Below, one piece after another: positions 1-8,045 of a DNA stretch of 64,000 nt. Origin of the DNA: Veillonella dispar. Lineage in GTDB: Bacteria; Bacillota; Negativicutes; Veillonellales; Veillonellaceae. The position numbers were made by a program, and so were the translations under genes. The first letter of the stretch is position 1, and every line of letters starts with the position of its first letter. The notes below the pieces were generated by a model. It made no database searches, was not told the DNA's origin, and saw only the letters and a program-made list of their open reading frames with translations. Where the stretch lies: the NCBI RefSeq assembly GCF_900637515.1, contig NZ_LR134375.1:1343501-1407500 (forward strand), written 5' to 3'.

Positions 1-657
1 AGAGCGTAAAACTGTAGGATGTTCATCATCAGACATATCGGTAACAGCTACCACTTCATAATTTATATTACGATCTTGTAAAGCTTTTTCCAAAATCATG
101 AAGTTAGCCATTGGCTCGATGGTAGAACCTGACTTAGATGTAATAACGAGCATCACCTTATAGTCTGATCCTTTTGTCTGAGCTTGGTACTCTAAGGTAC
201 GAATAAGGCCTGATAAATAATCACCATCTACGTTAAATCCAGCAAAATACATCCGTGGATATCCATTTCGTTCTTCCGTACTGAGATTATTCCAAAACGC
301 ACCACATTGGACATCGAAAATAACCTTACTACCCAAGTAAGAGCCACCAATGCCTACAGATACAACTGTGTCAATATTATGGCGAGCATAGTCCCGCAGT
401 TCATAAAGTCGTTTCAACATTGCAGGTGTATTGATACCATCTTCTGAAATATAAGGAAGTTGGTAAAACAATACCGGTTCAGGCAGTCCATCCTTAGAAA
501 CATGTCCTTCTTCAAAGCCTGTAGAACGCAAAATATTTGTATGACGCCAAACATTTTGTATAGCACGCTCAAAGTTATTTACGTCTCGTTCTTGTATGCA
601 ACTTTCATTATATATGTTAGCGTAATCTAACTCGAACCCTGATTGTAACCGCAACAT
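1..657 (-). CDS. pgi: Glucose-6-phosphate isomerase, N-terminal part (cut by window edge)
   Basis: Interconverts glucose 6-phosphate and fructose 6-phosphate in the cytoplasm (glycolysis and gluconeogenesis). Only the first 219 codons are present; the reading frame is still open at base 1. The translation carries GIGGSYLG at residues 102-109 and the sugar-phosphate loop SKSGSTIEP at 174-182, both typical of Pgi. The ATG at 657 is preceded by AAAGGAGATATTTG, a strong ribosome binding site. It is the last visible gene of a minus-strand series, 84 bp after the DUF1294 gene. The family assignment is firm. Confidence 0.95.
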   Translation of the reverse strand, partial: MLRLQSGFELDYANIYNESCIQERDVNNFERAIQNVWRHTNILRSTGFEEGHVSKDGLPEPVLFYQLPYISEDGINTPAMLKRLYELRDYARHNIDTVVSVGIGGSYLGSKVIFDVQCGAFWNNLSTEERNGYPRMYFAGFNVDGDYLSGLIRTLEYQAQTKGSDYKVMLVITSKSGSTIEPMANFMILEKALQDRNINYEVVAVTDMSDDEHPTVLRS

Positions 658-741
658 CAAATATCTCCTTTACTGACATTTTATGTACAATATTCTACTC
701 ATTATACCATAAAACAATGAATAAAATATTAGTTTATGCAA

Positions 742-1020
742 TCATTTTACCCACAAGCCATAGCCAAAACCCACTGCATAAACAGACCATAACAATGCGA
801 TAGGAATAGCTAGCTTAAACTTAATCTTTAAAGTCTTATGATGCCAAATAACCATACCTAATAGAGCACCAAGGCCACCAAAGGCAAATGCTAAAAATAA
901 TAATGTAAACTCTGAAATTCGATTATACCCCTTTATAGCACATAACTTATCATAGCCATACATACTAAATACAATTAGATTCCATACGCCTACAGTAACC
1001 CAAAATTGTGTATCACTCAT
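742..1020 (-). CDS. DUF1294 family small membrane protein
   Basis: A 92-residue protein with about three hydrophobic segments. The pattern YGYDKLCAIKGYNRISE followed by LAFAFGGLGALLGMVIWHHKT matches the DUF1294 family: a conserved Asp-Lys pair near the first helix, then a Gly-rich second helix and a conserved His-Lys. No biochemical function is established for this family. The start has the ribosome binding site GGGGAC. It lies 20 bp after the epimerase gene and is probably co-transcribed with it, but this context does not define a role. Confidence 0.8.
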   Translation of the reverse strand: MSDTQFWVTVGVWNLIVFSMYGYDKLCAIKGYNRISEFTLLFLAFAFGGLGALLGMVIWHHKTLKIKFKLAIPIALLWSVYAVGFGYGLWVK

Positions 1021-1040
1021 GTCCCCAAACCTTATATTTT

Positions 1041-1964
1041 TTACTTATGATGAGCCTTAAAATATTCTAATGTTTTTTGTAAGCCATCATCTAATGTTGT
1101 GGATGCTACAAATCCAAAATCGCGTTCCGCCTTTGCATTGCTTAACCGTGAATGTTTGATATCACCTATGCGTTCAGCCTCATAATGAACCATAAAGTCG
1201 GCACCACTAATAGTTCTGAATCGCGTAATCAACTCATTTACAGATGTTCCCGTATTGGTAGAAACATTATAAATACCTGTACAGTTATTATTTCCCATAG
1301 CCTTAATATTAGCTTCTACCACATCTTCTACGTAAATAAAGTCTCTTGTTTGTTCCCCATCACCATATACGGTTAAAGGCTTACCTTCAACAATTAAACG
1401 ATTGAAAATACTTATAACGCCGCCTTCACCACCATCACCTTGACGTGGTCCATATACATTGGCATATCTAAAGCATACTGTATTTAATCCAAAAGCTTCA
1501 CGATAAATACGCAAATATCCTTCTGCGGTAAGCTTAGTCAAACCATAGAAGGATGATGGCATACCACTAAGTTCTTCAGTCAATGGTAATACTGCTAAGT
1601 CCCCATAAACAGCAGCTGAAGAAGGCATTAAAAATTGTTCAACTTTCACCTTACGACATGCATCAAGTACATTTATTAGCCCTAGTAAATTAACATCACA
1701 GTCATATCCAGGATTCTCCATTGAGGACTGCACCATAGTTTGAGCAGCCTCATGGAATACAATAGAGGGCTTAAACTCTTCAAAAATAGATACTAGCTTT
1801 GGATCTCGTACATCCATCTCAATAAATTGAGCGGACTCATGTACAAAAGAACGCATACCTGTAGATAGATTATCTATAACAAGCACATTGTGCCCTAATT
1901 CAATTAATCGATCAACGAGATGAGAGCCAATAAATCCAGCCCCACCTGTAACACATATATTCAT
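1041..1964 (-). CDS. NAD-dependent epimerase/dehydratase, UDP-glucose 4-epimerase-like
   Basis: An extended short-chain dehydrogenase of 307 residues acting on nucleotide sugars, probably UDP-glucose/UDP-galactose or the GlcNAc pair. The N terminus has the Rossmann motif GGAGFIG (residues 7-13). The catalytic Tyr-Lys pair is Y140-x3-K144, with SSAAVYG at 115-121. The frame could begin at 2000, but ATG 1964 directly follows GGGAGGATACT, and this start removes an overlap with the upstream RNase H gene, so I prefer it. It may supply sugars for envelope polysaccharide. Exact substrate cannot be read from sequence. Confidence 0.85.
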   Translation of the reverse strand: MNICVTGGAGFIGSHLVDRLIELGHNVLVIDNLSTGMRSFVHESAQFIEMDVRDPKLVSIFEEFKPSIVFHEAAQTMVQSSMENPGYDCDVNLLGLINVLDACRKVKVEQFLMPSSAAVYGDLAVLPLTEELSGMPSSFYGLTKLTAEGYLRIYREAFGLNTVCFRYANVYGPRQGDGGEGGVISIFNRLIVEGKPLTVYGDGEQTRDFIYVEDVVEANIKAMGNNNCTGIYNVSTNTGTSVNELITRFRTISGADFMVHYEAERIGDIKHSRLSNAKAERDFGFVASTTLDDGLQKTLEYFKAHHK

Positions 1965-1986
1965 AGTATCCTCCCTTCTTATATTT

Positions 1987-2712
1987 CTAAATACCTGCAC
2001 CTTGTTTAGCTAGTGCATCGGCCATTTCATTATATGTATCGCCCGTATGTGCTGCCACCTTGTGAAAGTGTACGCGCACACGATTTTTTATAGAATCATA
2101 AAATGCAGCATATTGTTGAGTTAGTGCATTATTCCGTTTCCATCTTTTGGTAGCCCACATTTCAATTCCCATATAATCATAATATAAGGAACATTCAGGA
2201 ATACCATGATCAACAGCATATTTCATAACATACATCGCAGCTAATAGCTCGCCAGACACATTCCAAAAAGCCGTATATCGTTCATCAGTAGAGGGAAAGG
2301 AAAAAGTCTTTCTAGTCCCATTCAAGAAGATAACACCACCTGAGCCAACAGTATTAGTCCCTTTATTATAACTACCATCAATATAAGCAATAATATGGTC
2401 GGCCTTAGTAAAATCTGGTTTCACCACATCTGGAGATACCTTATTTTGAACTTTAGAACTAAATCCTATAGGTCTAGAATTCATAGATTTAGACTTAACT
2501 GCTTGTGGCGATTTAGGTTCGCTCCGTTTAGCACTCATGAAATCACTCAAGGATAATCCTGAATCATCTACAAAGGCACGTGCTTCTGCTTCTGTAGGGA
2601 AAGATTTGTAGATAGCACCGCCAAAACCCTTTACCTGTTTCTCACAATCTGCCCATGTAGTATAAACTCCTGGTACACGGCCTTGACGAACTGCATAAAA
2701 CTTCTTTGCCAT
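1987..2712 (-). CDS. rnhA: Ribonuclease HI with N-terminal viroplasmin (RNA-DNA hybrid binding) domain
   Basis: Degrades the RNA strand of RNA-DNA hybrids. Residues 4-48 form a caulimovirus-viroplasmin type domain (FYAVRQGRVPGVYTTW then a Lys/Gly-rich stretch and an Ala-rich helix), the hybrid-binding module of many bacterial and eukaryotic RNases H1. After a basic linker of about 55 residues comes the RNase H fold with acidic residues D112 (IDGS), E155 (GEL), D179 and D232 (NEMAD), plus H222 in the loop before the last Asp. All four catalytic acids are present, so it should be active. The start has GAGGTACGT before ATG. Confidence 0.93.
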   Translation of the reverse strand: MAKKFYAVRQGRVPGVYTTWADCEKQVKGFGGAIYKSFPTEAEARAFVDDSGLSLSDFMSAKRSEPKSPQAVKSKSMNSRPIGFSSKVQNKVSPDVVKPDFTKADHIIAYIDGSYNKGTNTVGSGGVIFLNGTRKTFSFPSTDERYTAFWNVSGELLAAMYVMKYAVDHGIPECSLYYDYMGIEMWATKRWKRNNALTQQYAAFYDSIKNRVRVHFHKVAAHTGDTYNEMADALAKQGAGI

Positions 2713-2721
2713 ACGTACCTC

Positions 2722-3213
2722 TTAATGATCCATTGTAAGTGATACAAATTCAGCATTTACAACAGAGGCCAAGTTCTTTGGATTTACCTTCATCTGCATG
2801 CCTCGTAGACCAGCGCTTACATATACAAACTCTTGAGGCTCCATTGTGGCATCAAAATAGGTAGGAAATGATTTTTTCATCCCCACTGGAGAACATCCGC
2901 CCCGTAAGTATCCGGTAATACCTAGTAAGTCCTTAACATGAATCAGTTCTACAGACTTATTATGACTGACACGAGCCGCTTGTTTCATATCTAGCTCTTC
3001 AGCCACTGGAATACAGAATACTACAAACCCTGTTTTATCGCCCTTACCAACAAGTGTTTTAAAGACTTGTTTTTCATCGAGTCCTAAAGCTTCTACTACA
3101 TGAAGGCCTGCAGCACGCTCTTCAGACCACTCATATTCGCTAATACTATAAGGTATCTTATGAGTATCTAAAATACGTAATGCATTTGTTTTCTTATGTT
3201 TCTCTTTACCCAC
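2722..3213 (-). CDS. ybaK: Cys-tRNA(Pro)/Cys-tRNA deacylase, YbaK/EbsC family
   Basis: Hydrolyses Cys-tRNA(Pro) produced by mischarging; acts in trans in the cytoplasm. The protein shows the YbaK pattern: VFKTLVGKGDK, a central Lys-rich helix, then GYLRGGCSPVGMKK with the conserved Gly-Gly-Cys-Ser-Pro substrate loop. An in-frame ATG exists at 3225, but that codon itself forms part of the ribosome binding site (GGAGG then TTATA), which points to GTG 3213 as the true start, giving 163 residues. It sits 9 bp upstream of the RNase H gene. Confidence 0.92.
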   Translation of the reverse strand: MGKEKHKKTNALRILDTHKIPYSISEYEWSEERAAGLHVVEALGLDEKQVFKTLVGKGDKTGFVVFCIPVAEELDMKQAARVSHNKSVELIHVKDLLGITGYLRGGCSPVGMKKSFPTYFDATMEPQEFVYVSAGLRGMQMKVNPKNLASVVNAEFVSLTMDH

Positions 3214-3293
3214 TATAACCTCCATATACTAGCATAACAAATAAATTTAATCATACCATAATATATTTCTATCGATAAATATATTTTTCATTA

Positions 3294-4292
3294 CTATTTA
3301 TTTACGATTTTATTAATATTTTTTAGTTCAATACGCAAGGTTCCATCATCATTAGTTTTGATTTCAATGAACTCGCGATTTTTCATATACTCTACAGGAA
3401 AAGAAATTTCAATGCCCGTATCGGTTTTAATCTTATGATGTTCGCCAACCTTCGTAGCAAACTCTCGATTAACAGGTAGAGGCCTCATCATATCCGCATC
3501 AGCTAATTCTTTCTTAGCCGCCTCTTGTTGAACAGGATTGGCTTTAAATACCTCTTCCACAATGCGAACAGGATCTACTGTATCAGATACTTCTGCATTT
3601 TTCGCAATCATAGACTTTGCAATCGTCAATTCAACGACACCATCTGACTCATGGGCTTGAGCCACCTTATCTACGATAGCTTTCACCTTTTTCACCGTAT
3701 CTCTAGAAGATTGGTTAGTGCCTAATTGCAATACCTTATCTGCTAAGATATAGGATACTTCACCATCAAATTCACCTTTTGGTTCAAAAATTCGAACGCT
3801 AAAATCATGCAAATTAATCGATGCAAAGGCGCGTAACTTTTGTGAAGGCATAGGCAACACAGCCTTATGAGAAACAAGTTCTGTAGCTAAACTGCCATCA
3901 TCTTCACTAAATAGTTGATGAGTAAAAGCATCATGAGCTTGGCACAGAAGAATGCAGATATAAGATGCATCCGTAACAGCTTCACAAATAATCGTATCGA
4001 TAACAACGGAGTCCGTCGCTTGTTTCATATAGGTAAACAAGCTTTCACCTAAATTCTTAGATAACTCTATAAACTTAAGGTCTCCATTTTTATAATCGAC
4101 TAATTGTTTACCAAATGGACTTGCATCATGCAAGGTACCTGTTCTAGCACCGGGGTCTTTGAACGCCTTAACTACATGATTTGAAATATAATCATGAATA
4201 GCTTGATCGCCAACCTTTAATTCATGTTCAGAGTATACAGCTAAAGAAGACGTAAAATCGAAAATCTCTAGCGCCGCCTTATTAATCTGCAT
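3294..4292 (-). CDS. Nucleoid-associated protein, NdpA/YejK family
   Basis: A 332-residue protein of the 37-kDa nucleoid-associated family: N terminus MQINKAALEIFDF, a middle region with the acidic pattern of the family, and the C-terminal segment IEISFPVEYMKNREFIEI, which resembles the end of YejK. Family members are found with the nucleoid; their molecular activity is poorly defined. The start follows AAGGAGGCATC. An AT-rich gap of 80 bp separates it from ybaK. Recognition rests on overall pattern, since there is no catalytic signature to check. Confidence 0.8.
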   Translation of the reverse strand: MQINKAALEIFDFTSSLAVYSEHELKVGDQAIHDYISNHVVKAFKDPGARTGTLHDASPFGKQLVDYKNGDLKFIELSKNLGESLFTYMKQATDSVVIDTIICEAVTDASYICILLCQAHDAFTHQLFSEDDGSLATELVSHKAVLPMPSQKLRAFASINLHDFSVRIFEPKGEFDGEVSYILADKVLQLGTNQSSRDTVKKVKAIVDKVAQAHESDGVVELTIAKSMIAKNAEVSDTVDPVRIVEEVFKANPVQQEAAKKELADADMMRPLPVNREFATKVGEHHKIKTDTGIEISFPVEYMKNREFIEIKTNDDGTLRIELKNINKIVNK

Positions 4293-4319
4293 GATGCCTC
4301 CTTATAACAGTAAAAACGA

Positions 4320-5615
4320 TTACCCTTTATTATACCACTCTTTTAGCTTTCGTTTATCAACTTTTGAGCATTCTGTAAGAGGTAACATAGGAATAGAGTA
4401 GATGGATTTTGGCCATTCTATGGAAGGTCTATGATGCCGAATTGTTTCCATAACATCGGCGACTAGAACATTATCCTCCAACACCATATATGCTACAAAA
4501 TCTTCCCCTTTTACATCATCTATGATATCGATAATAGCTACTTCTGAGACACCATCTATAGATTGCAAATAAGTTTCCATGGAGGGAATAGATATTTTAT
4601 AGCCCCCCTTGTTTACCACATCGCCTTGTCGCCCAGTAAACATAAGATACCCCTCTGTATCTATATAACCACAATCATTAACGGTATATGTATCGGAAAT
4701 ACCTTCAATATGATATTTTGTAGTTACATATATAACCCCATCATCTGCTTTAATTCGGACCGTTGGGAATGGCCTGCCCACAGTGCCTTCTCGGTCTAGC
4801 CACTCTTTACCTGTGCAATAGGTTATATAGTTAAGCTCAGAAGCACCATAATACAGAATAAACTCCATATTAGGACATAGCTGTTGCAACTGCTCCATCA
4901 AATGACGATCAAGCACTTGTGAGCCAGCAATAATATAGTTAATCGTAGATAATTTACATTTACAATGCCTTATGAGCAATCTAAGTTTTGTAGGAAGAGC
5001 ATAGATATGATCTACTTCATATCTTTCAAGCAGCTCAATCCATCGAGTAGGACGCAAGGAACTGGTAGTAACAATAGTCCCCCCTGCCCATAAGACAGCA
5101 ACAACCATATTACTAACACCAGTAAAACTAAAGCTGCCTTGCAAAAAGATTTTTGTATCTTCATTTATATGAAAGATATTATTTTGAATATCAAAAAACT
5201 CTCGCCACGATTCCTCTTTTCTCCACAACGGTTTAGGACGCCCCGTAGTACCTGATGTAAGTACACCAAAATCAGTTAATGGCAACACGCCTTCATCAGC
5301 TATAATATGAGCTAATTCGTCTATATACTCAGTATCCATTTCATTATGGCATACCATAGGAATGTAACATCTATACAATGCACCTAACCATTGTACAAGT
5401 TGTTCTAAAAAGTATTGACTCTGAATTAAAAGAACTTTATTTTTTGCTGATTCTTTAACTTCAGTGAGATTTACTATATGACTAGTATCATCAATATCGA
5501 TTGATAGAATAGCATCATATAGTTCACTATATGTATACTTTGTATCATCTATAATGAGAGCAATCTTATGAGGCTCTAATTCTTTATATTGTCGTAACCG
5601 TTCAATAATTGTCAT
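4320..5615 (-). CDS. AMP-forming acyl-CoA/acid ligase of the bioY operon (YhfT-like)
   Basis: Member of the ANL superfamily, which activates a carboxylic acid as acyl-AMP and usually transfers it to CoA. Visible motifs in order: TSGTTGRPK (ATP loop), YYGASE, DCGYIDTEGYLMFTGR with the hinge Asp/Arg, and a C-terminal Lys near SKVDKRKLKEW that could serve adenylation. At 431 residues it is shorter than the usual 500-550. It is last in an operon with a thiolase, bioY and a MaoC-like gene, the same trio type as Bacillus yhfU-yhfT-yhfS. It starts 1 bp after the thiolase stop with only a weak GGAACG site, suggesting translational coupling. The substrate is unknown. Confidence 0.8.
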   Translation of the reverse strand: MTIIERLRQYKELEPHKIALIIDDTKYTYSELYDAILSIDIDDTSHIVNLTEVKESAKNKVLLIQSQYFLEQLVQWLGALYRCYIPMVCHNEMDTEYIDELAHIIADEGVLPLTDFGVLTSGTTGRPKPLWRKEESWREFFDIQNNIFHINEDTKIFLQGSFSFTGVSNMVVAVLWAGGTIVTTSSLRPTRWIELLERYEVDHIYALPTKLRLLIRHCKCKLSTINYIIAGSQVLDRHLMEQLQQLCPNMEFILYYGASELNYITYCTGKEWLDREGTVGRPFPTVRIKADDGVIYVTTKYHIEGISDTYTVNDCGYIDTEGYLMFTGRQGDVVNKGGYKISIPSMETYLQSIDGVSEVAIIDIIDDVKGEDFVAYMVLEDNVLVADVMETIRHHRPSIEWPKSIYSIPMLPLTECSKVDKRKLKEWYNKG

Positions 5616-5616
5616 T

Positions 5617-6723
5617 TTACATACGTTCCATAATCAAAGCAGTTCCTGTACCGCCTGCACCGGCAATAGCACACAAACCATAGCGACCATTACAAGATTC
5701 TAAAGCAGCCATACAATGAAGAGCTAATATAGCACCAGAACAGCCATAAGGATGTCCATACGCTAAGGCACCACCCAATTTATTATATTTTTCTAAATGC
5801 TTGGGATAGGCCTTATTGAAGAGCACATCAATGATAGCAAAGGCTTCATTCCATTCCACTACATCAATATCATCCATCGTTAGACCAGTGCGTTTTAAAA
5901 TCGCTTCTGTGCTTTCTAAAGCTCCTTCTGGGCTAAACTGAGGGTTACCTGCCCAAGGCATAACACTATAAATTCTAAAGGGCCCTTTTTCATTAGATAC
6001 GTATACAAAAGCCGCGCCATCATGAGTTAAACAAGCATTACCTGCATTTGTAATAGCATTAGGTCCTAATAAAGGCTTCATCCGTGATAATAGTTTCTCA
6101 TTCATCTTAGGCCGAATACATTCATCTACACATGCTTTGCCATCGATGGTAATAGGCATAATGTAAGATTTCAAATGCGGATTATTTAAAGCTTCAGAAG
6201 CGCGTTTATGACTGCCAATAATGTAGGGATATAAGTCTTCCTTTAATACATTATGCTTTTGAATCGTCCTCTCTGCCCCTTCTAACATAGCTAAAGGAGA
6301 ACAATCTTGAGGGCTAAACTGAGCAACCTTATATAAGCCTTTACGATCATCATTAGCTGCATACATCCTATCTGGCTGTAATGAAGAACTTTCAATACCA
6401 CCAGCAATAGCCGAATCCATAACACCTGATGCAATATGTGTATAGGCCATCTCAATACTCATCAAGGCTGATGCACATTGCATATCTACGGTAATCGCAG
6501 GAACAGAATTCGGTAAATTAGTCATGAGCCCCATAAGGCGACCAATATTACCACCAGTCCCCACAGCATTGCCACAGAAGATTCCATCCACTTGTGAAAT
6601 ATCATAACGCTTGATTAATTCATCAATGAGTTGAGCTCCTAACATTTCAGGTCTCATATTTCTATATTGTCCATTTAATACGCCTATAGGGGTTCTAAGC
6701 CCACCATGAATATATACTGACAT
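5617..6723 (-). CDS. Thiolase family protein (acetyl-CoA acetyltransferase-like, YhfS-like)
   Basis: Condenses or cleaves acyl-CoAs. The nucleophilic Cys is C83 in VDMQCASA, the NEAF motif (catalytic Asn-Glu) is present, and GGALAYGHPYGCSGA supplies the catalytic His. The C-terminal motif, normally Cys-x-Gly-Gly-Gly, reads LCAIAGAGGTG here, so its Cys is kept but followed by a longer loop. ATG 6723 follows GGAGCTAAT and gives 368 residues; the longer frame to 6780 runs into a terminator hairpin, so I reject it. Between bioY and the ligase, it probably belongs to a biotin-linked acyl-CoA pathway. Confidence 0.85.
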   Translation of the reverse strand: MSVYIHGGLRTPIGVLNGQYRNMRPEMLGAQLIDELIKRYDISQVDGIFCGNAVGTGGNIGRLMGLMTNLPNSVPAITVDMQCASALMSIEMAYTHIASGVMDSAIAGGIESSSLQPDRMYAANDDRKGLYKVAQFSPQDCSPLAMLEGAERTIQKHNVLKEDLYPYIIGSHKRASEALNNPHLKSYIMPITIDGKACVDECIRPKMNEKLLSRMKPLLGPNAITNAGNACLTHDGAAFVYVSNEKGPFRIYSVMPWAGNPQFSPEGALESTEAILKRTGLTMDDIDVVEWNEAFAIIDVLFNKAYPKHLEKYNKLGGALAYGHPYGCSGAILALHCMAALESCNGRYGLCAIAGAGGTGTALIMERM

Positions 6724-6746
6724 ATTAGCTCCTATAAGAAAATGCA

Positions 6747-6778
6747 GAAAAGAGGCATTCCAAGGAATGCCTCTTTTC
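6747..6778 (-). terminator. Intra-operon hairpin between bioY and the thiolase gene
   Basis: A perfect 15-bp inverted repeat (GAAAAGAGGCATTCC and its complement) around an AA centre, with T-rich sequence following on the minus strand. It lies 12 bp past the bioY stop and 24 bp before the thiolase start, so it should reduce transcription of the distal two genes relative to bioY. Confidence 0.75.
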
Positions 6779-6789
6779 ATTATTACATT

Positions 6790-7302
6790 CTAAATTTTAA
6801 TTTTAGTTGCTAACCAAGAAGCAACGAGACATTTTACAATATCCCCAGGAATGAATGGGAACATTACTACAGGCAATGCCGCCCAAAGTTCAGTTTTTGT
6901 TACAATCATAAAGCCTGCAACGCCAAATAGATATACTACAGGAATAGTAATTACAAGAGAACGCCATGCATAAGAGAAAAAGCTCTTCTTAGAACCTTTG
7001 AATACGCTTAATAATGTATAAGCTATTGGCCAAGAGAAGATAAAGCCCCCTGTTGGTCCTAATAATTTACCAAGACCTGCTGTGCCACCAACGAATACTG
7101 GTAAACCTACAGCACCAAGTAAAACGTAAATGATAAATACAATAAATGCATCCTTTGGTTGCAATAATAGACCTGTTAATGTAGCCACCAAAGTCAATGC
7201 AGTTACCATAGCCGGACTAAATGGCAATGGGAACGAAATATATGCTGAAATACATAATAAGGCTGTTAATAAAGCCATTTTTGTTAAACGTCTTGCTTCC
7301 AT
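6790..7302 (-). CDS. bioY: Biotin transporter substrate-binding subunit BioY
   Basis: S component of the ECF biotin transporter, an integral membrane protein that binds biotin. At 170 residues with about six hydrophobic segments, it matches BioY length. The N-terminal MTALLTALLCISAYISFPLPFSP-like region and the motif GGTAGLGKLLGPTGGFIFSWP, with the conserved Gly-Pro-Thr-Gly-Gly, are diagnostic. No energising EcfAT genes are nearby, so it would use a shared module or act alone. It starts at ATG 7302 after GAGGTAATT and is second gene of the operon behind a BirA-type operator. Confidence 0.95.
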   Translation of the reverse strand: MEARRLTKMALLTALLCISAYISFPLPFSPAMVTALTLVATLTGLLLQPKDAFIVFIIYVLLGAVGLPVFVGGTAGLGKLLGPTGGFIFSWPIAYTLLSVFKGSKKSFFSYAWRSLVITIPVVYLFGVAGFMIVTKTELWAALPVVMFPFIPGDIVKCLVASWLATKIKI

Positions 7303-7310
7303 AATTACCT

Positions 7311-7877
7311 CTAACTAATACATCTTTGTTTTAAAGATGTTAAATCTTCATTTTCACCAAAAAACGTAGCAGAAAATGCCAATGTGTCACCTACATAACC
7401 TTCTACATGAGCATCTTCAGAGTTTTCCACCAAAGTTACCTGATCATCTGCAATAACGGGTGCATGAAAATAAATAGCCATCTGCTGTGCAGATTTACTA
7501 ATATTCCAATAATTCCATAAATTTTCTAAAATCATACAACCAGGCACTACATAGGGCGATTCACGATGAATTTCATTGGTATCGTTAATATCATTTACAA
7601 ATCGTATGATATCCTCCTTAGAGAAAGATATCGTCCGATCATTCTCTTCTTCATGAATTATTGAACGAATACGAAATTTTCTCGGTACCGGTCGTAAATC
7701 AACTATTAAAAAACCTGATTTGTCTAGAATACCAATTGTAGTAGTTTTAGCAACTTGATATAAAATGCCACAGATAGATTGATCACTACCCGAAGCATCA
7801 TAATGCATATGCTTAATAACACTATGCCCTGGTAATCCAAAATCATTATTACACAATGTTGTAAAGAGCGATCTCAT
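7311..7877 (-). CDS. MaoC-like hotdog-fold protein, first gene of the bioY operon
   Basis: A 188-residue protein without a clear close family. Residues about 85-115 contain FVNDINDTNEIH followed by VVPGCMILENLW, which resembles the hydratase motif of MaoC/FabZ-type hotdog proteins (Asp and His of the G-D-x-N-P-x-H signature appear kept, and Val-Pro-Gly is typical). It may be an enoyl- or hydroxyacyl-CoA hydratase/dehydratase. Being first in an operon with a thiolase and an acyl ligase fits acyl-chain chemistry. The N-terminal 80 residues are not recognisable to me. Start after AAAGGACTG. Confidence 0.55.
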   Translation of the reverse strand: MRSLFTTLCNNDFGLPGHSVIKHMHYDASGSDQSICGILYQVAKTTTIGILDKSGFLIVDLRPVPRKFRIRSIIHEEENDRTISFSKEDIIRFVNDINDTNEIHRESPYVVPGCMILENLWNYWNISKSAQQMAIYFHAPVIADDQVTLVENSEDAHVEGYVGDTLAFSATFFGENEDLTSLKQRCIS

Positions 7878-7910
7878 ATAATCACAGTCCTTTATTTATT
7901 CAATAAATTG

Positions 7911-7939
7911 ATTATAATCAACATTATTTTATTAGTCAA
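7911..7939 (-). promoter_or_regulatory. Sigma-A type promoter of the bioY operon
   Basis: On the minus strand, TTGACT (7939-7934) and TATAAT (7916-7911) are separated by exactly 17 bp. A start near 7904 would give a leader of roughly 27 bases before the first ATG at 7877. The -35 box lies inside the proposed biotin operator. Confidence 0.75.
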
Positions 7940-7965
7940 CAAAATCACCTTAGTTTTGTTGACAA
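7933..7965 (-). promoter_or_regulatory. BirA-type biotin operator
   Basis: An inverted repeat reading TTGTCAACA, 15 bp, TGTTGACTA on the minus strand. The known Gram-positive BirA site is two halves of type TTGTTAACC/GGTTAACAA spaced by 14-16 bp, so both half-sites and spacing agree. It overlaps the -35 box of the promoter of an operon that contains bioY, as expected for biotin repression. The assignment to BirA is inference; a birA gene is not in the window. Confidence 0.7.
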
Positions 7966-7991
7966 TAATACAAAAATATCGCCATTAAATA

Positions 7992-8023
7992 AAAGAACCC
8001 ATGGTAACATCCACAGGTTCTTT
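7992..8023 (-). terminator. Terminator downstream of galU
   Basis: A 13-bp stem (AAAGAACCTGTGG with its partner, two G-T pairs) around a 6-base loop, followed on the minus strand by a T-rich tail. It lies 22 bp past the galU stop and closes the minus-strand envelope operon. Confidence 0.75.
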
Positions 8024-8045
8024 CTTATATACATATATAGCTTCA

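Noticed and set aside
3240..3292. AT-only hairpin downstream of ybaK start region
   Set aside because: The stem is made only of A/T pairs and has no clear T tract in the right place, so it is not reported as a terminator.
6724..6780. N-terminal extension of the thiolase
   Set aside because: It would translate the terminator hairpin, while ATG 6723 has a good ribosome binding site and family-like N terminus.
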